64,000 bases of DNA, taken from assembly GCF_023273895.1 (NCBI RefSeq), contig NZ_CP096883.1:930001-994000 (forward strand), written 5' to 3'. The notes beneath the pieces were generated by a model, which saw nothing but the letters and a program-made list of their open reading frames with translations, made no database searches and was not told the DNA's origin. Below, piece after piece: positions 1 to 10,369 of this stretch. The stretch comes from Sphingobacterium sp. PCS056 (GTDB taxonomy: Bacteria; Bacteroidota; Bacteroidia; Sphingobacteriales; Sphingobacteriaceae). Every line of letters starts with the position of its first letter. Within the stretch, counting starts at the first letter, position 1. Both the position numbers and the translations under genes were made by a program.

Positions 1-949
1 AGTCGCTCAAGTGTGTCCCGATGCTGTACGCATATTGGATACAGAAGATTTACACTTCTTAAGGCACGCTCGCCAAACCAATACCAAGAGTGGAGAGCAA
101 TTTGACCAAGCCTTACTCTATTCAGATATTGCCAAACGCGAGATCGCAGCAATCCTACGTTCAGATATATCCATCATTATTTCTGAACTTGAGATGCAGT
201 TATTGACCAATCAATTTGCCATCAACCCATCGATTCTTTATTATTTGCCATTTTTAGAGGAAGAGATTGATGAAGCGTGCGTAGCAAGCTGGAAGACATT
301 TGAAAAGCGCGCAGACTTTATGTTTATCGGCAATTTTATTCATGAACCGAATTGGAACACCGTACAGTATTTAAAAACCAAAATTTGGCCGTTACTGAGC
401 AGGCAGCTACCAAAAGTTAACTTAAATATCTATGGTGCTTATCCGAGTCAAAAAGTATTGCAGCTCCATAATCCCAAGGAAAGATTCTTCGTTCATGGAA
501 GAGCTGACCATGCACAGGATACCCTGTCCAATCACCGTGTACTCTTAGCTCCTATTCAATTTGGCGCAGGTGTAAAAGGGAAATTTATAGATGCTATGCA
601 AACGGGTACGCCATCGGTGACTACAAGTATCGGAGCGGAAGCTATGTGTGGTGATTTTCCATGGAATGGTTTTATAGCCAATGAACCTGAGCTATTTGTC
701 GCGAAGGCTATTGAATTATATACCGACAAATCTGCATGGTTAGATGCTCAGCGCCACGGGATAGCAATCATCAACCAGCGCTATGCAAGAGACAAATTTG
801 AAGACGATTTTTTAATGACGATTCGATTTATTAAAGCACAGCTTCAGGCACACCGTCAACAAAATTTTATCGGACAGCTCTTATTACATCATTCAGTATT
901 AAGTACCAAATATCTATCCCTTTGGATTGAAGAAAAAAACAAAAAATAG
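1..949 (+). CDS. glycosyltransferase family 4-like protein (5' partial)
   Basis: The C-terminal part of a GT-B fold glycosyltransferase. The reading frame is already open at base 2, so the GTG at 11 is unlikely to be the true start and the gene continues outside the window. The C-terminal half carries the family's nucleotide-sugar-binding layout: a strand with APIQFGAGVKGKF followed by DAMQTGTPSVTT and SIGAEAM, which matches the usual G-x-G-x-K...E/DAM...G.P.V.T..G.E pattern. It probably transfers a sugar to a surface glycan or lipid carrier in the cytoplasm; substrate cannot be told. It ends 8 bp before the convergent hydrolase gene. Confidence 0.75.
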   Translation, partial: VAQVCPDAVRILDTEDLHFLRHARQTNTKSGEQFDQALLYSDIAKREIAAILRSDISIIISELEMQLLTNQFAINPSILYYLPFLEEEIDEACVASWKTFEKRADFMFIGNFIHEPNWNTVQYLKTKIWPLLSRQLPKVNLNIYGAYPSQKVLQLHNPKERFFVHGRADHAQDTLSNHRVLLAPIQFGAGVKGKFIDAMQTGTPSVTTSIGAEAMCGDFPWNGFIANEPELFVAKAIELYTDKSAWLDAQRHGIAIINQRYARDKFEDDFLMTIRFIKAQLQAHRQQNFIGQLLLHHSVLSTKYLSLWIEEKNKK

Positions 950-956
950 TCTTATT

Positions 957-2069
957 TTATTTTAGATCTTCCCACCATTTACCATACTGCTTATTCATAT
1001 TTTTCAGATAGACAATTTCGCCCATTGTAGGCGTTAATACAGGAATCCGTTGCTGCTCTGCATATTGACTGATAAGCTCAAGTGGTTCTTTCCAATCGTG
1101 CAACGCTAATGCAAATTTGCCCGAATGCACAGGTAAAAAATGTTTTGCACCTAAATCTTTGACTTCCTTTAAGAGTTCATCGGGCATCGTGTGAATGTAA
1201 TGCCAAGCTTCATTATATTGACCATTTTCCAATATCGCCAAGTCAAATGGTCCGTATTTATCCCCAATTGTTTTAAAATGCCGACCATAACCACTATCTC
1301 CGCCCAAAAACAAATTATAGGCAGCCGTCTGCAATACAAAGGAGGTCCATAGCGTGGTATTGCGTTTGAATTTTCTTCCAGAGAAGTGACGTGCTGGCGT
1401 AGAAACAATTTTAAATTCATTACCAAGACGAGTCTCCTCATACCAGTCCAGCTCTGTGATTTTGCTTTCGGAATACCCCCATCGCTCAAAATGCGCTCCA
1501 ACACCAAGCCCACAAATCACCCGTTCAGTCTGAGGTTCCAGTTCAAGAATGGTTTCATAATCCAAGTGATCGTAATGATCATGACTGATGAGCAGGAGAT
1601 CTATCGGAGGAAAGTCACCTGCCTGATAAGTGTATGACATATGGAAAGGCTTGTTACTACCTGGTACCGGCGAAGCATTATGCGAAAATACTGGATCTAC
1701 CAAAATAATCTTACCGTCTATCTGCAACAGATAAGACGAGTGGCCAAACCAGATCATCAGATCATCTGCGGGTAAGTTTTTAAGATCCTGCTTTATGACC
1801 GGAAGCGGTACCTGAGGACTTCTGATAGCACGATCTTTAAACAAAAAATCATACATCACTCCCACAAAACTCTGCCCTTCTTTTAATGAAGGAGTATTTT
1901 CAAGATTTTGAAATTGTCCATCCCTAAAATTAGACGACTTCTTTACACGCTCCAAACGAGCACCACTGATGTGACCGCCAAACAGAGGCCGCGTTAAATA
2001 AACATTACCCATTACAATTAGTATAATTACACTAGTAAGAACTATCTTTAAACCTTTACCGATCTTCAT
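957..2069 (-). CDS. MBL-fold metal-dependent hydrolase (NAPE-PLD / UlaG-like)
   Basis: Metallo-beta-lactamase fold hydrolase of about 370 aa. An N-terminal hydrophobic segment (about residues 8-27) suggests a membrane anchor or signal. The zinc-binding motif SHDHYDHLDY is clear, followed by ARHFSGR (second His), GGDSGYG (bridging Asp) and a late HSGKF histidine. This combination is typical of the NAPE-phospholipase-D-like branch of the superfamily, whose bacterial members have poorly defined substrates. I chose the ATG at 2069 instead of the in-frame TTG nine bases upstream. It is convergent with the glycosyltransferase and appears monocistronic. Confidence 0.82.
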   Translation of the reverse strand: MKIGKGLKIVLTSVIILIVMGNVYLTRPLFGGHISGARLERVKKSSNFRDGQFQNLENTPSLKEGQSFVGVMYDFLFKDRAIRSPQVPLPVIKQDLKNLPADDLMIWFGHSSYLLQIDGKIILVDPVFSHNASPVPGSNKPFHMSYTYQAGDFPPIDLLLISHDHYDHLDYETILELEPQTERVICGLGVGAHFERWGYSESKITELDWYEETRLGNEFKIVSTPARHFSGRKFKRNTTLWTSFVLQTAAYNLFLGGDSGYGRHFKTIGDKYGPFDLAILENGQYNEAWHYIHTMPDELLKEVKDLGAKHFLPVHSGKFALALHDWKEPLELISQYAEQQRIPVLTPTMGEIVYLKNMNKQYGKWWEDLK

Positions 2070-2471
2070 TTCAACCAAACTTAGATAAATTTGTATTATT
2101 TACGATTATAATTACTTGATACTTTACAAATTCTTCTTCATTTGGAATTGATGATTATTATCCAATTATTGATCCATTTGCTACTATCCAAAATTATTTC
2201 ATAACGAATAAAATAACGCAATCTTCGACGGCAGTTTATTCGTTTCTCTCATTCCTATGACAAACCAGCACTGGTGTCTGCTACTGGATGTATTCTGCCT
2301 GCAGACAATATTAGACTTACTACAATCAAGAAACCTCACAGCATAGTAGACGGATGACCATACGTTATACTTTAAATTAAATGAGTGGTTTATTTTTTTA
2401 CAAAAAGCTGACAGTTAAAAAGTGTTAATATGGTGTAAGATATCATTCTTGATACTACTTTTACCGCCAAT
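2070..2471. other. intergenic region, divergent promoters expected
   Basis: About 400 bases without a supportable gene between the leftward hydrolase and the rightward small membrane protein. It must hold both promoters. I see no convincing RNA or repeat in it; short open frames on the minus strand here overlap the next gene and look like shadows. Confidence 0.4.
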
Positions 2472-2867
2472 ATGAGAGCGATATATTTACTGGTGCTAAT
2501 TTTCAATCTTCTCCTTGTACAAGGGGATGGCCAGATATCGACTTCAAGTAACCTACACCGCAATTTAATTACATCAAATTCGTCTGTAAGTGGGTTAAAC
2601 GCAACAAAAATAAAAGTATCGCATGTTAACAGTATCTTCAGTAAAGCGATCAATGAACGCACTTACGACCTGACAGAAGATGATGTTGAAGATGAAATCG
2701 TATTCGAATCCCATTCCATTACAATTTTTAAAAATATTGCCTTACTTAGCTATGCCCTAGCATTAATTTTTATTCTTAAAAATTTAGAAAGTCGCATATC
2801 GATTTTTAGAAAGCAACCTTTTACCCCTACAGACAAATACATTGCACAGCGCGTGCTTCGCCTGTGA
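2472..2867 (+). CDS. small exported/membrane protein of unknown function upstream of RND operon
   Basis: A 131-aa protein with an N-terminal hydrophobic signal (residues 1-17, ending near QGDGQ), a polar middle with an acidic patch (residues 64-72), and a second hydrophobic segment (about residues 84-98), then a basic tail. I do not recognise the family. It lies 168 bp upstream of the RND adaptor gene in the same direction, so it may belong to the same regulon, but the gap is too long to assert co-transcription. A minus-strand open frame across the same DNA is ignored because it has no signal or domain. Confidence 0.55.
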   Translation: MRAIYLLVLIFNLLLVQGDGQISTSSNLHRNLITSNSSVSGLNATKIKVSHVNSIFSKAINERTYDLTEDDVEDEIVFESHSITIFKNIALLSYALALIFILKNLESRISIFRKQPFTPTDKYIAQRVLRL

Positions 2868-3034
2868 ATCCCTACTCACTTCAGTATCTTAGATCAATCC
2901 TAAAATAAACCGCATCAGCGTGTTATATTTTTTGTGCTGTATATCTTATTTTTTGATATTGTGCAACTGAAGTGTCTCCCCCATTCTAGAAATATCAACC
3001 AACTTATTTAAATATTATTATTAAAATTTCATTC

Positions 3035-4123
3035 ATGAAAAGAATTAGCACAGGCATGTTCGTGTGTTTGTATGTCTTATTGATCCAAACCAGCTGCTCT
3101 CCTAAAAAAGAAGAAAAGATCGAGAACATTGAGTACCAAGTGACGACTCCAATATTATTGGATACCACGATTTCCAAAAACTATGTCTCACAGATCCAGT
3201 CGATCCGTAACATCGAAATTCGAGGTTTAGAAAAAGGATATTTGCAACAAATCTATGTAGATGAAGGGCAGACCGTACAGGCAGGTCAGCTTCTGTTCAA
3301 GATAATGCCCAAGTTCTATGAAGCCGAATATTTAAAAACACAGGCACAGGTAAAAGCCGAAGAAATAGAGCTAGAAAACACAAAGGCATTGTCCGATAAA
3401 AATATTGTATCGAAAAACGAATTGGCGCTAGCACAAGCAAAAGTTGATCAAGCTAAAGCTGAGATGTCACTAGCAAAACTACATGTGACAGCTACGGAGA
3501 TCCGAGCACCTTTTGCTGGTACAATCAATCGCATTCCTTTAAAATTAGGGAGCCTTGTGGATGAAGGACAACTGCTGACCACCTTATCTGACAATAGTCA
3601 AGTATATGCCTATTTCAATGTATCCGAATCGGAGTACTTAGACTATCAAACTCATATTCAAAATAGAGCCAACAACGAAGTAAATTTACTTCTTGCCAAT
3701 AATGAAGTGCTAAAGTACAAAGGAAAGGTTGAAACAATAGAGAGTGAATTTAACAACGAAACAGGAAGTATTGCCTTTAGAGCACGATTTCCAAATCCAG
3801 ACAAACTACTTAGAAATGGCGAGACTGGCCGTGTTCAAATGCTTGTCCCATTAAAAAAAGCATTGATCATACCTCAAAAAGCTACTTACGAGATCCAAGA
3901 TAAAATCTATGTATTTGTCGTAGATAAAAATGGTGTTGTAAAATCTAGAAATATCACCCTCGGGCATGAACTGCCAGATCTATACCTCGTCTCTTCAGGA
4001 TTGGCAGAGACAGATCGGATCCTCATCGATGGCGTTCAAAAAGTCAAAGACGATGATAAAATCAAAGTCGAATTTGTAGCACCACAGGAGGTGATGTCCC
4101 ATTTGCAAATACACGCTCAATAG
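3035..4123 (+). CDS. RND efflux periplasmic adaptor subunit (HlyD/AcrA family lipoprotein)
   Basis: Membrane fusion protein linking an inner-membrane RND pump to an outer-membrane channel. It has a lipoprotein signal with the Cys in LIQTSCSP (about residue 21), then a beta-barrel/lipoyl half (EIRGLEKGYLQQIYVDEGQ with VQAGQLLFKI), an alpha-helical hairpin (residues about 105-150) and the second lipoyl half (IRAPFAGTINR, GSLVDEGQLLTTLSD). Its length (362 aa) is normal. It is the first gene of a three-gene operon and is followed 21 bp later by the pump gene. Such operons export drugs, dyes, detergents or metabolites; the substrate here is unknown. Confidence 0.9.
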   Translation: MKRISTGMFVCLYVLLIQTSCSPKKEEKIENIEYQVTTPILLDTTISKNYVSQIQSIRNIEIRGLEKGYLQQIYVDEGQTVQAGQLLFKIMPKFYEAEYLKTQAQVKAEEIELENTKALSDKNIVSKNELALAQAKVDQAKAEMSLAKLHVTATEIRAPFAGTINRIPLKLGSLVDEGQLLTTLSDNSQVYAYFNVSESEYLDYQTHIQNRANNEVNLLLANNEVLKYKGKVETIESEFNNETGSIAFRARFPNPDKLLRNGETGRVQMLVPLKKALIIPQKATYEIQDKIYVFVVDKNGVVKSRNITLGHELPDLYLVSSGLAETDRILIDGVQKVKDDDKIKVEFVAPQEVMSHLQIHAQ

Positions 4124-4144
4124 TTCCATCTAAAAAAATCAACG

Positions 4145-7100
4145 ATGTTTAATAAATTTATTCATAGACCAGTCCTGTCCATCGTCATCTCCTTGATCAT
4201 TGTATTTCTTGGTGTATTATCGATGCTCAAACTGCCCATTACGCAGTTTCCTTCCATTTCACCTCCTAAAGTAAATATTACTGCAGAGTACCCTGGGGCA
4301 AATGGTGAGTTGATGGTCAAATCAGTACTTATCCCCCTTGAGCGCGCGATCAATGGCGTACCAGGTATGAAGTACATTACATCAGATGCAGGTAATGATG
4401 GCGAAGCTTCTATCCAAGTTATTTTCAACTTAGGAACGGACCCCAATCTCGCTGCGGTCAATGTACAAAATAGAGTTTCTTCTGTGATCAATAAATTACC
4501 GCCTTTAGTCGTTCGCGAAGGTGTAAAGATAACGCGTGAAGAGTCCAACATGCTCGTCTACGTCAACTTATTCAGTAAAGACCCGAAAGCCGATCAAAAC
4601 TTTCTCTTCAACTACGGTGATATCAATATCTTATCCGAGCTGAAACGTATTGACGGTGTTGGTGTTGCCGATATTCTAGGTAACAGAGAATATGCCATGC
4701 GTATTTGGTTAAAACCAGATCGTATGCTGGCTTACAAAATATCTGCTGATGAAGTGTTAAAAGCTCTTGATGAACAAAGTTTAGAAGCCTCTCCTGGTAA
4801 AACGGGCGAAAGTTCGGGCAAAAGATCACAAGCATTTGAATATGTCCTTAAATATCCAGGTCGATTCAATACCAAAGAGGGTTATGAAAACATCATACTG
4901 AAATCAAATCCTAGTGGTGAAGTACTGCGCGTAAAAGATGTAGCAGATGTCGAATTTGGAAGCTCCATGTATGATATCTACTCGACCCTTAACGGCAGAC
5001 CATCTGCGGCCATCGTGATCAAGCAATCGTACGGCAGTAATGCCAGTGATGTCATTAAAAATATCAAAAGCAAATTGGCGGAGATCAAAGCGACCAGCTT
5101 TCCTAAAGGAATGGATTATGAGATCAGTTATGACGTGTCTAAGTTTCTAGATGCGTCGATCGAAAAAGTAATCCATACACTGCTCGAGGCCTTTGTACTG
5201 GTGGGTATTGTAGTATTTCTATTTTTAGGCGATTGGCGATCTACCCTGATTCCCGCTATGGCAGTGCCCGTATCATTGATCGGTACGTTTGCTTTTATGT
5301 CCGTGTTCGGGATTACACTCAACCTCATCACCCTCTTTGCATTAGTGATGGCCATCGGGGTCGTGGTGGATGACGCCATCGTGGTCATCGAAGCGGTCCA
5401 TGCCAAGATGGAGGAAAAAAATCTTTCACCTTTAAAAGCGACCGAAGAGGCCATGCATGAGATTAGTGGCGCGATCATCGCCATTACACTGGTCATGGCA
5501 GCTGTGTTTATCCCAGTAGCATTTATGTCGGGGCCTGTCGGTATCTTTTACAAGCAGTTTTCCATCACTATGGCAACAGCCATTATTCTATCTGGTGTAG
5601 TCGCACTGACCCTTACTCCAGCATTATGCGCCATGATCCTGAAAAATGAGCATGGAAAACCGAAGAAAAAAACATTGCTCAATAAGTTCTTGACAAGCTT
5701 TAACAACCTCTTTACTACAGGAGCCAATCGCTATCAAAACTTATTGAGTAAAATCGTCAATAAAAGATTGGTCACCTTTGTGCTTTTAGCAGCCTTCTGT
5801 TCCGCCATCTTCTTTTTAAACAACAGCCTGCCATCGGGATTTATTCCCAATGAAGATCAAGGGATGTTTTATGCAATCATCCAAACGCCTCCTGGGTCAA
5901 CACTAGAGCGGACAAATCAAATTGCAGAGAAACTCCAGTCCATCGCCATGAATATCGATGGTGTAAAGTCTGTATCGTCATTAGCCGGTTATGAAATTCT
6001 AACTGAAGGTACCGGAGCTAACACTGGAACCTGCTTGATCAACTTAAAAAGTTGGGAAGATCGCAAAAGCTCCGTTCAGGATGTGATGCACGAGCTAGAA
6101 GAAAAGTCAAAAGATATTACTGGTGCCACCATTGAATTTTTTGGGCCTCCGGCAGTTCCCGGATACGGTGCAGCAGGGGGATTTGAATTACGTCTTTTAG
6201 ATAAAGCAGGATCAGGTGATTTCAAAAAAATGGAGACCGTAAGTAAAGATCTCGTCAAAGAGCTGAGCAAACGCCCAGAGCTAGCATCTGTATTTACCTT
6301 TTACAGCGCTAGTTTCCCACAATTTATGTTGCATATCGATAACGAAAAAGCCGAACAAAAAGGAGTTACGATTGACAATGCGATGAGTACTTTATCCACA
6401 TTGGTAGGAAGTAACTACGAAACCAGTTTTATTAAATATGATCGGCAGTATAAAGTCATGGTACAGGCATTACCGCAATATCGTGCGCAACCAGACGATA
6501 TACTCAAACTATACGTGAAAAATAATAGGGATGAGATGGTACCATATGCGGCATTTATGACACTGGAAAAAGTATATGGTCTTTCCGAAATCACACGACA
6601 CAATATGTATAACTCTTCGGAGATAAGTGGCTCTTCGGCTCCAGGATATAGCAGTGGCGAAGCGATTAAAGCGGTTACAGAGGTAGCCAAAGCAACATTG
6701 CCGAGAGGGTATGGTATTGAATGGGCAGGTATTTCTAAAGATGAAGTTTCCCGAGGTAATGAAGCCATCTACATCTTTTTGATCTGTTTGACCTTCGTAT
6801 ACATGATATTAGCCGCCCAATATGAAAGCTTTGTATTGCCACTAGCCGTAGTACTTTCGTTGCCTGCAGGTATTTTTGGAGCATTCCTACTGCTCAAAGT
6901 ATTGGGTCTAGAAAATAATATTTATGCTCAGGTCGCCATGGTTATGCTTATCGGACTGCTCGGGAAGAATGCGGTATTGATTATCGAATTTGCTGTACAA
7001 AAACACCATGCCGGCAGTTCTGTACTTGATGCTGCCATTGAAGGTGCAGGTGTACGATTCCGTCCTATCTTGATGACTTCTTTTGCCTTTATTGCGGGTC

Positions 7101-7312
7101 TAGTACCATTGGCATTTGCAACCGGCCCAGGTGCTATCGGCAACAGGACCATCGGAAGTGCGGCAGCTGGTGGTATGCTAATCGGTACCGTATTTGGATT
7201 ACTGATTATACCGGGACTGTATTATATTTTTGGAAAGATAGCATCCAGAAGCAAATTGGCAAGTTACGAAAACGAGAATCCTTTATCAGAAGAAATCGAT
7301 CATCATGAATAA
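4145..7312 (+). CDS. RND efflux transporter permease (HAE1/AcrB-like)
   Basis: A proton-driven inner-membrane multidrug pump of 1055 aa, normal for the AcrB/MexB family. It starts with a cytoplasmic end and TM1 (residues about 10-29), followed by the conserved LPITQFPSISPPKVNI motif and the porter domain. TM4 carries the paired acidic relay GVVVDDAIVVIE, and the second half repeats the plan (AAQYESFVLPL, GLLGKNAVLIIEFA). It overlaps the following outer-membrane factor gene by 8 bp, which supports translational coupling. The hydrophobic and amphipathic drug export role is family knowledge; the actual substrate is not visible. Confidence 0.93.
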   Translation: MFNKFIHRPVLSIVISLIIVFLGVLSMLKLPITQFPSISPPKVNITAEYPGANGELMVKSVLIPLERAINGVPGMKYITSDAGNDGEASIQVIFNLGTDPNLAAVNVQNRVSSVINKLPPLVVREGVKITREESNMLVYVNLFSKDPKADQNFLFNYGDINILSELKRIDGVGVADILGNREYAMRIWLKPDRMLAYKISADEVLKALDEQSLEASPGKTGESSGKRSQAFEYVLKYPGRFNTKEGYENIILKSNPSGEVLRVKDVADVEFGSSMYDIYSTLNGRPSAAIVIKQSYGSNASDVIKNIKSKLAEIKATSFPKGMDYEISYDVSKFLDASIEKVIHTLLEAFVLVGIVVFLFLGDWRSTLIPAMAVPVSLIGTFAFMSVFGITLNLITLFALVMAIGVVVDDAIVVIEAVHAKMEEKNLSPLKATEEAMHEISGAIIAITLVMAAVFIPVAFMSGPVGIFYKQFSITMATAIILSGVVALTLTPALCAMILKNEHGKPKKKTLLNKFLTSFNNLFTTGANRYQNLLSKIVNKRLVTFVLLAAFCSAIFFLNNSLPSGFIPNEDQGMFYAIIQTPPGSTLERTNQIAEKLQSIAMNIDGVKSVSSLAGYEILTEGTGANTGTCLINLKSWEDRKSSVQDVMHELEEKSKDITGATIEFFGPPAVPGYGAAGGFELRLLDKAGSGDFKKMETVSKDLVKELSKRPELASVFTFYSASFPQFMLHIDNEKAEQKGVTIDNAMSTLSTLVGSNYETSFIKYDRQYKVMVQALPQYRAQPDDILKLYVKNNRDEMVPYAAFMTLEKVYGLSEITRHNMYNSSEISGSSAPGYSSGEAIKAVTEVAKATLPRGYGIEWAGISKDEVSRGNEAIYIFLICLTFVYMILAAQYESFVLPLAVVLSLPAGIFGAFLLLKVLGLENNIYAQVAMVMLIGLLGKNAVLIIEFAVQKHHAGSSVLDAAIEGAGVRFRPILMTSFAFIAGLVPLAFATGPGAIGNRTIGSAAAGGMLIGTVFGLLIIPGLYYIFGKIASRSKLASYENENPLSEEIDHHE

Positions 7313-8753
7313 TATCAAGATAAAAAAATGGATTGGAATAGGCTTGATCTGCGTTTCAGTAGCAAGCTGCAAGGTGCCTTCCGTTCCCATCATTAAAGAA
7401 AACAACATCGTGCCTGTCGCATATAATGACAGCACAACGACAGCTTTAAAAGACAGTACGAATATGGTCGTCACGCCCTGGCGTGATTTCTTCTCCGATC
7501 ATTATCTCAGCAACTTGATCGATACCGCTTTGAAAAACAATCAAGAGCTCATGATCACCTTGCAGGAGATCGAGATTGCGAAAAGTGAAGTCCGTTTTAA
7601 ACAAGGTCAGTTATTGCCGACAGTAGGAGCCAAAATTGGCGCCGGAGTTGAAAAAGTAGGACGCTATACCAGTCAAGGTGCTGGCGACGCAAGTACAGAT
7701 ATCGTTCCGGGCAAGAAATTTCCAGATCCACTGATGAATTACGAGGCTGCACTGACAGGTAACTGGGAGATTGATATTTGGGGCAAACTCCATGATCAAA
7801 AGAAAGCAGCCATAGCCCGCTATCTCTCCACGATGGAAGGCAAGAATTTTGTCTTGACCAATCTGGTTGCCGAGGTTGCTAACAGTTATTACGAACTATT
7901 AGCCTTAGATAACCAACTCGATGTGGTACAAGAAACCATCAAATTGCAACAGAATGCGCTTGAGGTGATCAAAGCACAAAAAGAGGCAGCTCGATCTACG
8001 GAATTAGCAGTGCAAAAATTCAAGGCTGAAATGCTCAATTCGCAAAGCTTGGCTTGTGAAATTAAACAGGATATACAAGAAACGGAGAATCGGATCAATC
8101 TTTTATTGGGTAGATACGCTCAAACGATTCCACGGGACAAAAGTAGCTTTTTGACCATGGTATCACCTGCAGTTCATAGTGGTATCCCTTCACAGTTATT
8201 GGCAAATAGAGCGGATATCAGAAAGGCTGAGCTGGATTTAGCTGCGGCAAAATTAGATGTCAAAGTAGCACGTGCCGAATTTTATCCGTCTTTCAACATA
8301 TCGGCAACTTTGGGTTTAGAGGCTTTCAAGCCTTCCTATTTTGTGAAGATGCCTGAGTCGATGTTATACTCACTAGCAGGAGAACTTGCTACACCATTAA
8401 TAAATAAAAATGGTATAAAAGCTGAATTTAGTAAAGCAAGCGCACTCCAGTTGCAAGCGATGTACAACTATCAGCAAACCATATTGAGCGCATATGCCGA
8501 GGTGTCAAACAACCTATCGAAGATCAGCAATCTGCAAAAAAGTTATGATCTCAAATCGCAGCAGGTAGAAGCTTTGACCAAGTCAAATGATATCTCCAAT
8601 GATCTATTCAAGTCTGCTCGAGTTGATTACTTTGAGGTACTCATGACACAGCGGGATGCTTTGGAAGCAAAATTAGAACTGATCAAAACGAAGAGAGATC
8701 AGTTGAATACCGTAGCCGTTACCTACCGTGACCTCGGAGGTGGTTGGAAGTAA
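7305..8753 (+). CDS. outer membrane factor, NodT/TolC family lipoprotein
   Basis: The outer-membrane channel of the tripartite pump, 482 aa. It has a lipoprotein signal (Cys in SVASCKVPS, residue about 23) and two repeated OEP domains: ALKNNQELMITLQEIEIAKSE-type helices in the first half and RADIRKAELDLAAAKLDVKVARAEFYPS in the second, the latter being a hallmark of the family. Periplasmic alpha-helical barrel and outer-membrane beta-barrel are expected. It overlaps the pump gene, and a strong hairpin terminator follows its stop, so it is the last gene of the operon. Confidence 0.92.
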   Translation: MNNIKIKKWIGIGLICVSVASCKVPSVPIIKENNIVPVAYNDSTTTALKDSTNMVVTPWRDFFSDHYLSNLIDTALKNNQELMITLQEIEIAKSEVRFKQGQLLPTVGAKIGAGVEKVGRYTSQGAGDASTDIVPGKKFPDPLMNYEAALTGNWEIDIWGKLHDQKKAAIARYLSTMEGKNFVLTNLVAEVANSYYELLALDNQLDVVQETIKLQQNALEVIKAQKEAARSTELAVQKFKAEMLNSQSLACEIKQDIQETENRINLLLGRYAQTIPRDKSSFLTMVSPAVHSGIPSQLLANRADIRKAELDLAAAKLDVKVARAEFYPSFNISATLGLEAFKPSYFVKMPESMLYSLAGELATPLINKNGIKAEFSKASALQLQAMYNYQQTILSAYAEVSNNLSKISNLQKSYDLKSQQVEALTKSNDISNDLFKSARVDYFEVLMTQRDALEAKLELIKTKRDQLNTVAVTYRDLGGGWK

Positions 8754-8770
8754 AGGGGCTTGATTGATTA

Positions 8771-8803
8771 AAAGGCGCTTACCAGAGGATAAGCGCCTTT
8801 TAT
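8771..8803 (+). terminator. rho-independent terminator of RND operon
   Basis: An 11-bp perfect stem (AAAGGCGCTTA at 8771-8781 pairing with 8790-8800) with an 8-base loop and a short T run. It begins 18 bases after the stop of the outer-membrane factor gene and closes the efflux operon. Confidence 0.85.
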
Positions 8804-8913
8804 GGTTATTTGCTACTGTCAACATAATTAAATCTGTAAAAATGTTTGTTGAGTATTCATCGTTTGATGGATGTTGTTATTTATGTTTTCAGAATTCCGG
8901 AGGTATGAAGTTA

Positions 8914-10099
8914 TCACTGAATACTTTTACTCATAGATATCTTTTTGATGACACCATCTGAATTTTTTAATGTCAAAATAGCCATGGTTTTTCCTTCAAA
9001 AATTTGTGGCTTTATAAGTAGATCACAAGGGTCGATATCCCTATAATTTACATCATTGACCGCAATCAATTCATATCCAGGGCTGACTTCTCTATTTAGA
9101 TTGCTATCCCAAACAATTGCAACAATAGTTTTATTATTTTTAATAGTAAATGATATTGGAAAATGCATTCTCAACAGATCTATTGTATTATTGAATGGTT
9201 CGAAATAGAATTTTTTATTTTTGTAATCCAAGGTTACAGTCCCATACTTTAATAATTCCACTCCTATTCTAGAGTTGGAATTAGACGTGGTCTGAATAGA
9301 TACATTTCTAAATATAGTACCATTTATATTTAATTCTGGTACACGAAGTAGATACTGGGCTGTGCTGTTTCCACTTCCGAAAAGACCAAATGGCCCTAAG
9401 CCACTTGAAACAGCCAATTCATCAAAAATTTTTTCCTTTTCAAGAACGGCATAGTGTTTTAAAGATAAATCAAACATGCCCTCCATCCCGGTATCAAAAA
9501 GTAACTCAATACTTCCAGTATCTTTACCCTTAACTTTCAATTTAAAGAAGGGAGAACTTTGTGATGGTGTTAAAAACAAATTAGATGCATATTTTTTATT
9601 TAATGACAATTTAATTCCGTCATCCGTTATAATGAGTTTTTGATCTTTTGCTAAAAACTTTATGATCGTATTTCTTAGCATATTGCTACCAATAAAGCCA
9701 TCAACTTGATGACAATCAAAAATAAATGCATCTTCCGCTATTAAAGCAGGTACATCATTGAAAATAATATCACCTAATACAACTTTATTTAAGTTCACTA
9801 TACTTAAACTATCCTTTTTATCATTTGCATCATTAATTGATATTTTTTTTAATATAGCAAGATTTAATTCATTGAACACTTTTCTTGTAATCATAGTAGG
9901 CGCTCCAGTATCTAAAATAAAGCGATAATTCTTACCATTGATAGATGCCTTAATAATTATTTTATCTCTAACAGAGATATAATGGATTTCAGAAAAATAA
10001 GATTTCTGTGTAGTAAAACCCTCACTTAATGTAAATTGATCTTGTGAATGACTATATGAAAAAATTAAGCTAAATAAAAAAAAAGTATATTTTAATCAT
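8914..10099 (-). pseudogene. retropepsin-like aspartyl protease with PDZ-like C-terminus, frameshifted at a T9 run
   Basis: The main open frame (8914-9894) continues upstream without a start codon, through an active-site-like FILDTGAPT and a good signal peptide, until a stop at 10096-10098. In the next frame an ATG at 10097-10099 reads MIKIYFF and would join the same signal peptide if one base were removed from the nine-T tract (plus-strand A run 10076-10084). The joined protein would be a secreted protease-like protein with two DTG motifs (LDTGAPT near the N-terminus, LFDTGMEG in the middle) and a C-terminal PDZ-like part (SPGYELIAVNDV). It is therefore a broken gene, a slippage-controlled gene, or a sequencing error in a homopolymer. 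Monocistronic, leftward. Confidence 0.7.
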
Positions 10100-10369
10100 A
10101 ATGGCTAGGTTTAATTGAATAATAAAGATATCAAATATATCATTAAGAAATATTAATAAACAATAAAATCAAAGCAAACAAATACTTAAAAAAACTCTTA
10201 ATCAGAATCATAATAATACTCATTACGCCATCTTGATTAGGAGTACGCAACTTAGGGTAATAAGCAACACCAACTTTGTCCATCAAACATCACAAACAAT
10301 TTTTCAAACATTAAAAGTAAAAAACAGTTTATATTAAAAACTACCGATAGATTTTAAACAATAGGTGTT

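Noticed and set aside
2390..2662. 90-codon minus-strand frame overlapping the small membrane protein
   Set aside because: No signal or domain; the plus-strand frame has a clear signal peptide and TM helix.
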